A DNA stretch of 64,000 nucleotides, taken from contig CAOLHI010000969.1 in the NCBI GenBank assembly GCA_948474755.1, forward strand, positions 1-64,000. The letters are read 5' to 3'. This DNA comes from Ctenosaura bakeri. Its lineage: Eukaryota > Chordata > Lepidosauria > Squamata > Iguanidae. Position 1 is the stretch's first letter. Every line of letters begins with the position of its first letter. Of this stretch, positions 22,090 through 33,467 are shown piece by piece. The position numbers and the translations under genes were made by a program. The notes under the pieces are model-generated. The model searched no databases. It was not told where the DNA came from and saw only the letters and a program-made list of their open reading frames with translations.

Positions 22090-22900
22090 GATAGTACCAT
22101 ACAGTTGAAAATTAGCCTGGAAGCAATCAGTATAACTGGCAGAAGAGAGATGTCACATGTTCAAGATTTCTCCCTCTCCTCAGCGTTCTGGCAGCCACCA
22201 TTATTAGCAGCTGGAATTTTCAAGGAAACCTCAAATGAAGCCCAACTGAAAGTGCATTATAGTAATCCAGACTAGAGGTAAGTAGGAAGAGGGTTACAGC
22301 AACAAGTTCTTATCATTTCAAAGAGAGCTGTAGCTGGCTCACCATTCATGTTCTGTAGCTACTTTAGCTTCACCAAGAGATGTCCATGAAGACCAGATCC
22401 TTCAAAGTGGCACAGATCCATCTAGGATTGGTCTGAACATCTGGCTTCCTCGTTTTTTTAAAAAAATACTCATTTATCTGGGTTAATGTTCAATCTATCA
22501 TTCCTGTTTCATGTCTGAAATGTATTTACCTCTCATTCACAATACTCATCTGAGATTCAAGGGGGAATGTGTCATCAATGTACTGGTGATGATGAAATCT
22601 AAGCCTATGGATGTCAGTAGCTGCTTCAAAACTATTAAAGAGAGTGGGAGATAGAACTGAACCATGACATGCTTCATAAATGAATGGGCATTGTGTGGAA
22701 TTGAGTTAACCCAGCAGAACATATTGTTACTAGCTAACCAAGTGGGACTGGAGGAATCATAATGTTGTGATTCCTTAGTCATTACTGCTGAAGTATATGG
22801 TGATCGGAGATATCCAGCTGGACCAGGAGGCCTGCATTCCTAACATCCATGAATCATGAATATCATCCTATCCTAAGTAACCTAGAGCAATGACATTAGC
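22090..22900 (-). mobile_element. Decayed L2-type LINE, antisense
   Basis: Landmarks in the order seen in antisense L2 ORF2 sequence: GCATTATAGTAATCCAGACTAGAGG, TTAATGTTCAATCTATCATTCC, TGTGTCATCAATGTACTGGTGATGA and GTGGGAGATAGAACTGAACC. The coding frames are destroyed. The related reverse-transcriptase segment is better preserved at 38935-39370. Confidence 0.6.
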
Positions 22901-23635
22901 TCCCCTACGCAGATCTGGATGGAACTTAATCTGAAACACATTAAAAAATGATTAGTTTATTTCAAGACTGCATGCAGTTGAAGACCCGCCACCTTTTTCT
23001 AGACCTTGCTTTAAAAGAGAGATTTAAAAGTTAAAGAAATTATGGAAATATTATTATATATCATTTCTGTTTGTCTGCTTAGTTTTTTCCAGTGATGTGG
23101 AAGGGAACAATGACATTTGCTGGTTTTCTCAATTTCATCCTTTTGATTTGATTTGATGGTATATGTCAATATACATAGTACTTTATTCATTTCCCTGTTT
23201 CTTTTCTGAATAATTTTGTGGACTAGATTTGAGTGAGTGATAATGATTTACTTTCCTAACCACTTTAAATCTACTGGCAATGTTTATGACTCAGCTGGAA
23301 TTCCAACCTTACATGTCACTGTTTTGTTATTGTGAGTTCTCCCCTTCAGCAATCTATGTCTTTTAGGGATTCATGAGATTATTCATTGTTGTATTTCCAC
23401 ACTTCTTATTGCCTGTTCTTGAATTGGAGGCTTTATCTGTTCAAACAATTTCATCACTATATCATTTGCACTCCCTCAAGGTCAAGTCATGTGTGCATCC
23501 AAAATTTAGAAAGATCACATATATAGTATCTTTATGATGTATCTGTAGAAAAACAGAAAGTTCATGAGGATTTGGGAGGTTGCAGTTGTGACAGGCCATA
23601 ACTGTCTAAGAAATAATTCATGCAACATTTGTGCT
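22901..23635. other. Unassigned sequence
   Basis: AT-rich; no feature recognised. Confidence 0.35.
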
Positions 23636-23900
23636 GGCTGAGTTTAAATAAGTACTAAAGACTTATCTTTTCTGGCAGGCCTAACCAGTCTACTTTTAAT
23701 TGTGTTTTTAGTTGTATTTAATTGTTCGTTTAACTGTATTCTAATTGTACTTTTAACTATGATATATTTTAATTATAGTAAATTTATATCAATTGTTGTA
23801 TGTGTATTTTAACTACAACTTTTAACTCCATCTCTTCTGTACCCTGCCTCAAGCCTTGCGGAGAAGCAAGCAATAAATAATTAAATTATTATTATTGCAA
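23636..23900 (+). mobile_element. LINE 3' end with (ATT)n tail
   Basis: Runs of TTTTAATTGT-type words lead to CTGTACCCTGCCTCAAGCC, GCGGAGAAGCAAGC and AATAAATAATTAAATTATTATT. A second copy of the same sequence is at 38389-38585. The form fits an L2/CR1-like LINE tail. Confidence 0.7.
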
Positions 23901-26174
23901 CATTTCTTATTGGCATGGCAAACACTCCTGTCAGTGCCTTAGTCATTTAATGGGATGTAGAATGAACTGGTGTGATCCTTCCCAATGCTCATTTAGTGCC
24001 TGGTTTAGCAGGAGGAAAAGAACAATGAAATACATAGGATAAGGTCTAGAATGGAGGTGGTAAAGAATACAAATCTGAGTAAATGCAGGCTGGATCCCAT
24101 CCTAGAGTACTTTGCACAGTCATGGTGGCCGTGAAGAAGCCATGTTGCCCTATCCCTATTGAGTCTTACAGATTTTTTTTTAAGTGCTGTGTTGTTTTCT
24201 GCAACTGGGGTGTGTGTGTCAAAAAGCCCTTAGATGCTTGTTCCAATTAATCGTAAACTCTTTGGAACAAAATTGTTCATAGGTGCAGGGAGTTACTTGT
24301 AGCAGTAGTACTGTCAGGACAGTGTAGAACCTGGGCATGATGTCCTCTGGAGGTTTTCTCATCATCACCCCACCTTACAATTCTATCCCAATTTTCTTTC
24401 TCTCTGTGATATGTCTCTCTCTTTTCCCTGACACTCTTCTTCTCATTTCTATTTCTATCTCTTTCTCTGTCCATCTGTGTAGGCACTCTCAATCACTCTG
24501 TGTATCCAGCCCACTCCTATTCTTCTCTCTTTCTTTTCCTCCAACCTTCTTTTTCTCTTTTTTAGCCTCTCACCTCACTTCTCTTTTTCTCTTCCCATGC
24601 TTTCTCCCAGTTCAGTGACATTTTTCCCCCTCTCTCCTCCCAATCTAAACAGAAGTTGGGACACATTTCAGGGTCAAGTTACATTTAAGACTATTATGTT
24701 TATTTCTCCAACATGTCTCTTGGCCCATGGGGTGACCAAGAGGACAGGAAGATACAGAGCACTGCTGCAGCTTTCTCTGTTTAAAATATAGATTTATAAC
24801 ATGCACAATGGGAGTGGGGTAGAGAAGAAAAATGTTCTAATAACAGGTGATATAAAAGTAGGAAAGGCTGACCTGGGGTTGAAACAACAGAATGCGAGAA
24901 GTTAGTCCTGGCAAGCAACAACAAAGGGATTGCTAGGAAGGAAGGCTGCATGGGGAACCTCAAGGGCTGTGGGCCCTGACCCTTTGCCTAATGGTTCAGC
25001 CCTGGAGGAGCTTCTGTGACTTAGACATGTGTTGTGCATAATGAAATCTATTCACCTGAATGGCTGTAAAGGGCTACAGACTCCTACTTGCTTGTCTGCC
25101 CCTGTAATGGCCCTAGGCAGTGTATTAACAGTGTCTTAACAGTCTAGGGGAGCAGTCTAACTAAGCCAAATGCTGTGAATCTTCCTTGCTTATGTCAGTT
25201 GCTGACTGTCTTTACGATTTGCCAATACTTTCATCAAAGCAATAGCACTGCAAAATATCACAAAAAGAAGTAGGCTTTTCATCCAGTAGTTTCTCTGTGT
25301 TTCAGTTGTTCAAGTCCCCATCTGTAAAAGGGAAAAAAATAGGATCCTACTTGCCTAAGTTATTAGGTTCCAGCAAGGTGGTGGTGATGGTGGTGATGAT
25401 AATAATAATAATACACATCAGGCACCCTGTTAGTAACATATACAAGTTTATGACTACCTTATGCCTGTGTCCCTTTTTTTTTTTTTTTTTTTGGAAGTCA
25501 TTTTGGAAGTCAGAATTCTCTCCTTTTCTTGTGCAATGACCAAAACTTCCTGAAAGCCCACCTTTTTTATGTTGCTTCCCGTGCCCCAGCCATGTAGTGG
25601 AGAACATGGGACAGCCGAGAAGCATCTGGCTTTGTGACTATAGCCAGATCAGTTGAGAAATATGAGATATTGTAGTGGATCTGTACAGCAGAGCATCTGA
25701 TGTGTGCTAGGCAGAAATCGAACAGTTTACTAGCCCATTCCACCCCATGCACAAGATCTAGCAGAGAAAGAAATCAAACTTAGCTTCTTCATAAGGTATA
25801 GAAAAGTAGTTTTATTCATGAATACTTGTGTATAATCAATATAGATTCATCTTCTTGAAGAAAGTAAGAAAAACAAAGAGTACTACATGGTATCAGGAGA
25901 GGTAGAGTATCTCATCTAGAGAGAGCTCTCATAACACATGTTTCATGGTGGGCAGGCAGGGAGAGAGAGAGAAGTGAGAGAACAGATGAGACTCCAGAGA
26001 ACAAAAGATAGCCTATGTGATGTAGGGAGAGAGTGGCTATGAAAAAACACACAAATAAAGAGGAAGTACCCATAAACATGCTGTGCCTAAACTCATAGAA
26101 AATGACATGCTATCTGACAGTGAGCATCGGCATACAAAGGTTGCAAACTCCAACGAGATGCACAATTAATGCAT
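23901..26174. other. Unassigned; pyrimidine-rich stretch and poly-T
   Basis: 24380-24650 is strongly C/T biased on the + strand. A 19-base T run lies at 25474-25492. No gene seen. Confidence 0.45.
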
Positions 26175-26880
26175 CTTCTTGGGCCTGTTGGCCCTGGCAA
26201 AAGGCAAGCAATGGCCTGAGCATGGAGGAGTCACGCTTGTGCCTCCCTCATTATCCTTCTCCCATTCTCTTGCCTTTTGCTCAGGTTTGCGTGCCTTCCT
26301 TCCATGCACCAGGGCAAAAGGAATGGAATGGGTCAGTTCTGCACAGAGAGGGTGTACAGGTACCTCCTCCTTTCCCCCATCCCACTCTACCACCTTTGGC
26401 CAGGGTATGCTGCCTTCAAAAGGCAAGCAAAAGGGAAAAAGGCAACTCTGCAAGTAGAAAAGATATGCATGTGCCCTCTACCCATTCTTCCCCTCCCATT
26501 TTCTTGCCTTTTGCCCAGGTTGTCAGCCTTCCTTCTCTGTGCCTAGGCAAAAGGCAAGGGAATGGGAGGGGGAAGTTCTGTGAACAGAGAAGGTGTGTGT
26601 GTCCCTCCCCCCATTATTCCCCATTCCCTTGCCTTTTGCCTGGGTACTCCATGCCTTCTTCTTCACACCTGGGCAAAGGGCAAACAAATGGGAGGGGGAG
26701 AATAGGGGGAAGGCTTGCATGTGCATTCTTTCTCTGCGTATATGGCTCCCCCACATTCCCTTGTCTTTTGCCTGAGTGTGGAGAAGGAAAGCACAGTGCA
26801 CCTGGGCAAAGGCCAAAGGAATGGAGGGGAGAGAACTGGGGAGTCAAACAGGCGCTTTGCAAATAATGAAGTTCGCAAAG
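26175..26880. repeat. Array of about six 115-130 bp hairpin units
   Basis: CTTGCCTTTTGC recurs at 26269, 26503 and 26628 with variants at about 26389 and 26760, so the period is 114-132 bases. Each unit also holds the inverse word, such as GGCAAAAGGCAAG, 40-50 bases downstream, so each can fold. GGGAGGGGGA follows the second arm in later units. The long frame across 26102-26866 has Pro/Ser-rich repeats and comes from the array; the opposite strand is open too. At 26888-26925 AAACCTGTGAATATGGAGG and GACTGTATA resemble a mariner-type end, so the array may sit inside a DNA transposon. Confidence 0.8.
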
Positions 26881-26994
26881 GTCAAACCTGTGAATATGGA
26901 GGCAGGACTGTATATTATGATGCTTAAAAGTCTTCAGATATAATGCAATGTTTCAAGCTTTCTGGATACTTCTGTCAAATTCCCTGCAGTGTTT

Positions 26995-27000
26995 TGATTG

Positions 27001-27035
<35 letters not shown>

Positions 27036-27100
27036 TACCATCTTACCTACCTGCCTTTCTCCCCAGATGGGATCTAAGGCATTTTGGTATGAGTGCAAGT
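26995..27100. repeat. (GATT)n microsatellite followed by LINE tail, antisense
   Basis: (GATT)n runs to 27036, then TACCTGCCTTTCTCCCCAGATGG, the reverse of a LINE 3' tail. 27101-27540 shows nothing. Confidence 0.7.
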
Positions 27101-27540
27101 TTGTTTCATTCTGGGTAGTTTACAGTTTTATTAGGGCAACAGATTTAATGTTTGGGAGATACTTTGACACTCTTTCTCTTTAATACATGCATGCCCAAAA
27201 TATTGGTGTTGCTACAGTGTTATTCAATTTGAGTCATTTGTTTGATCATATGATACTACCACCTCCTCCTCCTTCAGGTTCAACTGGTCTCCCTTCTTAT
27301 CAGGCAGTGGGGCTTTCCAGTATCAAGAAAGCTAGGTGGAGACTTCTCAGAACAGTGAGCTTATCAGTGTTTACATAAAATCTATTGCCTCTTCCGTCAT
27401 AAAAATAACTATATCACTCATAGTGGCCATAAATGAGGAGAACAAACTTCCCCTTAAAAAAGAATAGAACTTCTCCAGTAAAGCTAGAAGACAGGAAATT
27501 TTTGTAATAGCACATTTCCACCTTTAAAATCCCCCGGTCC

Positions 27541-27680
27541 TTATTTATTTATATTATAGCCTGCTTTCATGCCAAAAATGACAGAAAAGTTGGGTAAGAA
27601 CAGTAAAATCCAAGTAAAATTTATGCATAAAAGGGCAAAAACACAATTAGAAAAATGTCAGCTAAAATAAAAGAACAACA
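27541..27680 (-). mobile_element. LINE 3' tail, antisense
   Basis: TTATTTATTTATATTATAGC, CTGCTTTCATGCCAAAAATG and an A-rich downstream part, as at 40940-41125. Confidence 0.5.
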
Positions 27681-29529
27681 TCCATTCTCTTAAAAATGCA
27701 TTCAGCAGGAACCAGCCTTAAATACTGAAGGCCCCTCTAAATAAAGATGACCATGTCTGCTTTTGATGAAGGCCATGTTAGCTGCTGGCTAACATGTCTG
27801 TGGGGCTGTCTCTCCACTCTGCATTATAGTTTAAAGGAGTTATCGGAGGTTCTGAACCCTGTTATCAAAATAGGTTTGGCTCTCTGGGCAGCTTATTTAC
27901 AGTTCAAGACTAAAGCCACAAGGGGTTTACTACTCCAGGGGCTGCCACTAAAGAAAGAAGAGAGGGGGAATGAAGTGCAAGCAATTTTCTCATTACAAGT
28001 CTTTGAAGTATTCTTATGCTGTTCAGAAGGACAACAATAGTTTGTATATAGCAGATACAAAGTTCTGGCCAGCTGTCCCATTTATAGTTATGGGTTATGA
28101 TTCCATCATCACATAGTGTGCACTCTCACCTCATTTTGCAATAGGGAAGAAGGACCCTTAAAGAAATCCAGCAGCATATTCCAAACCTCTTAAGTACATA
28201 AATTATAATATCTGTGCCCTGGGGCAGGCATCCTGTTGGGTGTGCAATCATCTTATATATGGGTATTTTGGAAATTTGTATTAGATTAGATGAGTCTAAA
28301 AGGTTCTTATCCGATATATCTTCTATCACATTTCACATATATTTATTTTTCATTCAACCAGGAGAGTGTTGCTGTACATCTGTTGAATAAGATGACAACA
28401 GAAAAAATCAGGGTTCCCCTTTTATTTGTTTATTCATAGCTTTCCAATATCTAGAATGGAGCTTGCCAGTATGTGGCAGAGAATTACATGTTAAAGTTTT
28501 AGTGAATTATAATTAGAAGTCAATGCTAAGCTATAAAGTTTAAACATAGGAGAGCACTTATTTTTTTTAGGAGGCTGTTTTGAATTTGGCACATTCTTGT
28601 AATAGGAAATGAAGGGACAACATTAAACATGGTGTTCCTCATGCACAACAGTTTGTTTTTATTAAGCTATGAACTTGTATCCAGCTTCCTTGAACACCTC
28701 AAAAGGGCTGCCATACAGAGGTTTCATAAGAGGCAAATTTATTTTAGTTTAATTAATTAACTAACGGGTATGTTAAAAAGCAGATATTTTAATCAACGAT
28801 AAATTCTTTAATGGGTTGTGAGCTCTAAATTAAATTTGTAAGTCTTCTGAGCACTCTGTAGAACTGAGTGTCAGGTGGTGGCAGCATTTAACTGTGGGAC
28901 AGATGGCACGATAATTTCTTTGCAAATTAGCAGCTGTGTATGCTTTGTGATATATAGGGGTTGCAAGACTTAATTCATTAATGAGCTAGATTGACACTAA
29001 AAACTCTATTTGATTCATTGGAGTAAAATTTCAGTCAATCTGCCAGCAGCACGTTGTTTTATGGAAAGAAAAATAAGTGATTTTTAAAATCTACATTGGG
29101 AAATCATCCTCAAAGAAGACACATTCTCCTTTGTGAGAACAGGGATCTCTTCTTTTTAAGGTGTTGTTTGCTGTGGTTCATATGTTCAGTACCTGAAACC
29201 ATACCACTTTTTTGCATTAGAACTAGTTGTTCTCCCCTATAGGTATATTTAATTAGTTAACTGATTGTAATTTGTTTAAACTCATACCATCTTTAAAACA
29301 GGTACATCCCAGTTAACAATACAGATATGTTTCTGAGCAATACTTGGTACCAAAAATGGTATCTGAGGCAGAAATAACATGGAAATAATAGGGATAGGCT
29401 TCTAAAAAAACCAAAAAGCAGATGAATACACAAAAGTTAACAATATGCACATGTGAAGTGAAGCAACCAAGTCAGGTTGGTCTTGCATAAGTAAACCAAA
29501 ACATTTTGAACATTCTAGAGATACTTAAA
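27681..29529. other. Unassigned; AT-rich block at 28740-29060 is a candidate regulatory element
   Basis: A 97-codon frame at 27747-28040 has no recognisable family. The 28740-29060 block is dense in TTAATTAATTAA-, ATCAACGATAAA- and TTAATTCATTAATG-type words and has no repeat landmark. Confidence 0.3.
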
Positions 29530-29700
29530 GACTTCTTCCAAAATGCACCGAAGGATAGCTGCTTCTTTCACCTGCTTCCATTTTTCTTATGATTTCCATT
29601 TTTGTTGCCAAACTCAGAAATCCATGCCTTTTTAACATGCTAGTGATAGCTAATGAGGCACACTTGTCTGTTCTTCCTCTTTCTCTTCTGTTTTGCTGTT
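29530..29700 (-). pseudogene. Tigger/pogo transposase fragment, N-terminal HTH
   Basis: Translation contains KRHGFLSLATKMEIIRKMEA followed by GERSS. This is the pattern of the first helix-turn-helix of Tigger-like transposases (Tc1/mariner superfamily), where K-x-x-I-I-x-x-x-E-x-G-E-R-S is typical. Nothing of the DDE catalytic domain is seen downstream. It is a short, non-functional remnant. A chance resemblance is possible given about 30 informative residues. Confidence 0.55.
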
Positions 29701-31589
29701 CGTGCATGCTCAGTAGGGGATTCTGGAGTCTGTAGGCATACTATTATAAGCAGGTTCACGTGCCTATAGTACAATGAACAAGAACAGAATCTTCCTTTTT
29801 CCCTCCTTAACCTTTATTGCATTGTTTATTGCAGACTTGCTGCTGCAACTTAACACTGTCATTCTATCCAGTCTACCTTCCCAATGCCAATGCTGCTAAA
29901 AACCTTCCACCTAGACAGAGGATGAAGAGGAAAGAGGATTAGGTGGGTCACAAAAAGTCTTTGTAAAAATGAACTGGGCTATCAGAAATTTTGGGGTTAG
30001 CTAGGGTATGCCTACATTTTATTAATCTGTTGACAGATCTAATATATTTGTAACACACTTCTAAAAGTGTGATGCGCTGGAAATTATTTACTGGATATAC
30101 TAGTACAGTGTTGCAGCAGAGCATGTGGAGAACTCATATGTGGTGCAACTGTATCCTTTCTTGGAATGACTCCAAGTAACCCCTCATGGTGATGGAATTC
30201 TTGGACAAGATCATGAAAATTTTGTTTGACTTTCAGTGGGTTTTCACACTTGGAGACCATTTTGGTTAACATTTCATTTGCAAAAAAAAATTGCATTTTG
30301 TGCAAAATGCATTTTTATATAAATAGAATTATCATCAAGAACAATATAGTTTGCACATATAATTTACATCCCTACTTTGGTTGGTTGTATAGGTGATATA
30401 CTATATTTCATCCATACCATGTTCATATCTAAAACAATGCCACAAAGAACCTGTATATAAATGTCTCACCTCTAATAATGGATGTTCTTGCATGTTAGCA
30501 TGAACTCCATATGCTATAAAACTATGACATTGTAGGTTGATCACAGCATGTTGAGCAGCACTGTGGCACTCTTTCATCCACAGTGGTAAGGTAGCAGTCA
30601 CAGAGGGGGAGCCCACATCAGTTCCATGGCAAGATGAAATTTGCGTTAGAAGAAAAAGCATTATAGAATTTCAGAGCTTAGGTGGGTGTGGGAAAGCTGG
30701 TGATGTGGTGCTCCTTAGCCACAGGCATTGCCTGGTACGAAGGTCTGCCATTAAGAACCACAGCTAAACAAACAAGCTGGGGTATGATTATTTTAGTGCC
30801 CTTCCCTCACTTTATGTCATTTTATTGCTCTACTAATTGCTGTTAGATTAGGTGTATAAGAGCTCTGGAAATATACATGTTGAAGAAGTGTACAAGAAAG
30901 TAAATCTTTCCCACAGAGCTTTTCTTACAGTAGATGATGGAGAGGCTAATTTACCTTGCATAGATAAGGAACGGTCTAGGAGATGGGTTTAAATCAGTCC
31001 TTGCTTTATTATGCTCAGGCTTTGCTTTTATTATGGTGAGTGGTATGGAACCATGATTTTTTTTTCTGCAGCATTCTAGGGTCCTCACTGGGACACAGGG
31101 CATTATTGCAGATGGGTTTTAAAAAAAGACTTACCAAGCATGTATTATGAAAGTGCTCAGTACTGAGATTTTTTTGATTTTATTTTTTTAAAATAGTGCC
31201 CTTCTTGTATTTGTTGGTATTTCCAAAGGTAAATTCAGAAAATTGGATTAGCAGTAATACACCAAGGAGAGGAAACAATGATAGCCTAATACATTTCAGC
31301 TTTCTATTTTGCATTTCCTGCTGTTCTCTGGAGTGTGACAAAAAAAGAGAAACACTTGGTGGGAACTTTGTTTATTTCAGCTCATCCCAAATTGCTATGT
31401 ACCAAGTGGAGTGGACTGCAACTCCCATCAAACCAACTTGTAATATAAATCTTGACTTATTTCATTCTCACATGAAAGAACAAGTAATTTTAGAAATTTT
31501 CTCCCCACTAGGCAAGATTCTGAGAGCTTTTGCTCATTTTTCAGTTCTTCACACATTGGAATGTTTTTATGAAACCTTTGTGCAAAAAA
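29701..31589. other. Unassigned sequence
   Basis: Minus-strand frames at 30084-30305 and 30401-30661 show no known family. No repeat recognised. Confidence 0.3.
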
Positions 31590-31685
31590 TTGGCAGCAAA
31601 ACCTGTTTTGTGCAAAAAAACAAAAACAAAACAAAAAGTTTTATACAAAACAGGTTTTGCTGCCAAGGTTTTTTTTTTTTTTTTT
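31590..31685. repeat. Hairpin of two 28-base arms plus poly-T
   Basis: Left arm TTGGCAGCAAAACCTGTTTT and its continuation at 31590-31617; right arm its reverse complement at 31639-31666 with two mismatches. The loop is A-rich. A T run follows (31669-31685). Confidence 0.85.
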
Positions 31686-32599
31686 GGTTAAGTGCCCAGA
31701 TGTGATGTCAGAATGGGTATGTGAAAAGTTGCAAGCATTTTTAAGATCCCTAATACCAGCCAGCTTGTCTAACTGCTGTGCTGGGTAAGGACAGTGGGAG
31801 TTATACTTCAACACATTTGGAAGACAGCAGTTTTGGAAAGACTGGCTTAGAAAATCAAAATTTGAGGAGGCTTGCTTTATTTATTTATTTATTTATTTAA
31901 GTATTTGATAACTGATATTCTTTGGGGGACATGTATAGTGAAACAGTTTAAAATCATAAAATAGAAACATGGAATTCTGAATAGTATTAAAACAGTTAAT
32001 ATAAACACACACACAGAGTCCTGGACCATACTAAAGACAACCTACCAAGCCCATGCCTAAATCCGAATCCAGCCCTGAAGCTCTAAAACATTCATTGTAA
32101 CCTACAGCTCCCAGCTGGGGCTGATGAAATGCATCCTCAATGAGCTAAAACCAGTCTCGGTTGCCTTCTCACAGGCTCTGGATGGCAGGCCTTTACTAAC
32201 CTTCAGACAATCCTTCAACCTTAACTATACACATACAACAGAGCACAAGTTGTGGGATGGGGAATACAAGGATCAGGCATTGCAAGAAACCCAGATACTA
32301 GTTCTATCTACTCTGTTAGCCATATTATAGATACTAATAATGTCACATACAACATCAGAGATGCATTTACATGAGCATGTTTCAAGTTAATATATGCTAT
32401 CCTCTATCAGACATGCCCATCTGCACATCTGGCTGCATTGCTGAGCCAGCAGGATGATCTCTATGTAATAGAATAAATAAATGCAAATCTGTCATTAGAA
32501 ATGGCAGTACCCCAATCTAGTGGTAGAATATTTTAACATATCTGGACTGGCAGGCCTTCAGGTGGATATACTGGAACAAAAAATTTTGAAGGATTGTAA
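31686..32599. other. (TTTA)n microsatellite and retroposon tail, otherwise unassigned
   Basis: (TTTA)n at 31876-31900 precedes an A-rich LINE-tail-like stretch to about 31995. AGAATAAATAAATGCAAATC near 32468 may be another tail. Confidence 0.4.
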
Positions 32600-33040
32600 A
32601 GAAAAATGGCTAAATTGGGTTGTATTAACAAATTCCAATGTCTTAGCAGTGGTGTGAAAAGAGACAATGGTTTCATGTGTGTTAATCTACCAGTTCTTAT
32701 TACATCTGCATGTATAACAATAGAACTCTCCCCAGAGAACTCTTTCTTCAACAGAACTGACTTTTGGGTAAGTAGCATGTATTGCTTTGATGCCTCTACA
32801 GGCCAGCTACTTGATGCACATGCATCATCTTACTACAGCCCTTTGAAGGTTTATGGCCTTTGTCACAATTTGCATTTTTCTGTATTACACTTTCATCCCA
32901 GCCCCATAACTCTCTAAATGAGCTTAAATATCTGTGGCTTAAATTGTATTCCATCAATACATCTGAGAAGTGGATTGAAATCCAAGGAAGCACATGCTGA
33001 AATACATCGGTTAGTTTTCAAGGCAGTGCTGAATTCCTTC
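32600..33040 (+). repeat. Probable old interspersed repeat, family not identified
   Basis: The + frame at 32606-32917 has no stop for 103 codons, with CCCCAGAGAACTCTTTCTTC and CTGAGAAGTGGATTGAAATC, AGCACATGCTGAAATA beyond it. The last words resemble the end of a repeat common in amniote DNA. I cannot name it with confidence, and no host protein is recognised. Confidence 0.35.
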
Positions 33041-33272
33041 CTTTCCTCCCTTTCCTTTTGCTTCTAAAACTTGCTGATCGTTGATGTGTGTGATAAAACT
33101 GTCAGCATTGATTTACTATTATTGTCAAGTCAAACCCTAAATTTGTGGAAAAGTGTAGAAGTAGTAGGAGAAACTCATTATCAAGCATTTCAACTAGACC
33201 AACAGGTCAACAGCACAGGAGCCATTGAGTTGGCAACACCTCTGAGGGGTCTTCCTTGCAGCACACTGATAG

Positions 33273-33467
33273 AGCTATGGTTCTAGTTTAACTGTCATGG
33301 CAATATTCAATGGAATCCTGGGATTTCTTGTTGAGAGAGGGCTATTTAGAATTCTTAGCCAAATTGTTCAAGTGCTTTGCCAAACTACAAAACCTTAGGA
33401 TTCCATAGGATGTTGCTATGGCAGTTAAAGTCAAATGTAGTGCTATAATTGTGTCATGTGAAAGGGT
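33273..33467. mobile_element. Palindromic TIR element, diverged
   Basis: Inner arms CAATGGAATCCTGGGATTTC and ACCTTAGGATTCCATAGGAT, with right end TCATGTGAAAGGGTTC. The left terminus is degraded. Confidence 0.55.

Noticed and set aside
26269..26771. CRISPR-like array
   Set aside because: Repeats are imperfect, about 120 bases apart, and the whole context is vertebrate. It is a tandem repeat.
26102..26866. 254-codon + strand open frame
   Set aside because: It lies in the hairpin array; the opposite strand is equally open and the translation is repetitive Pro/Ser-rich. It has no family.
31196..31705. 169-codon + strand frame
   Set aside because: It ends through the A-rich hairpin and poly-T; the translation has no recognisable domain.
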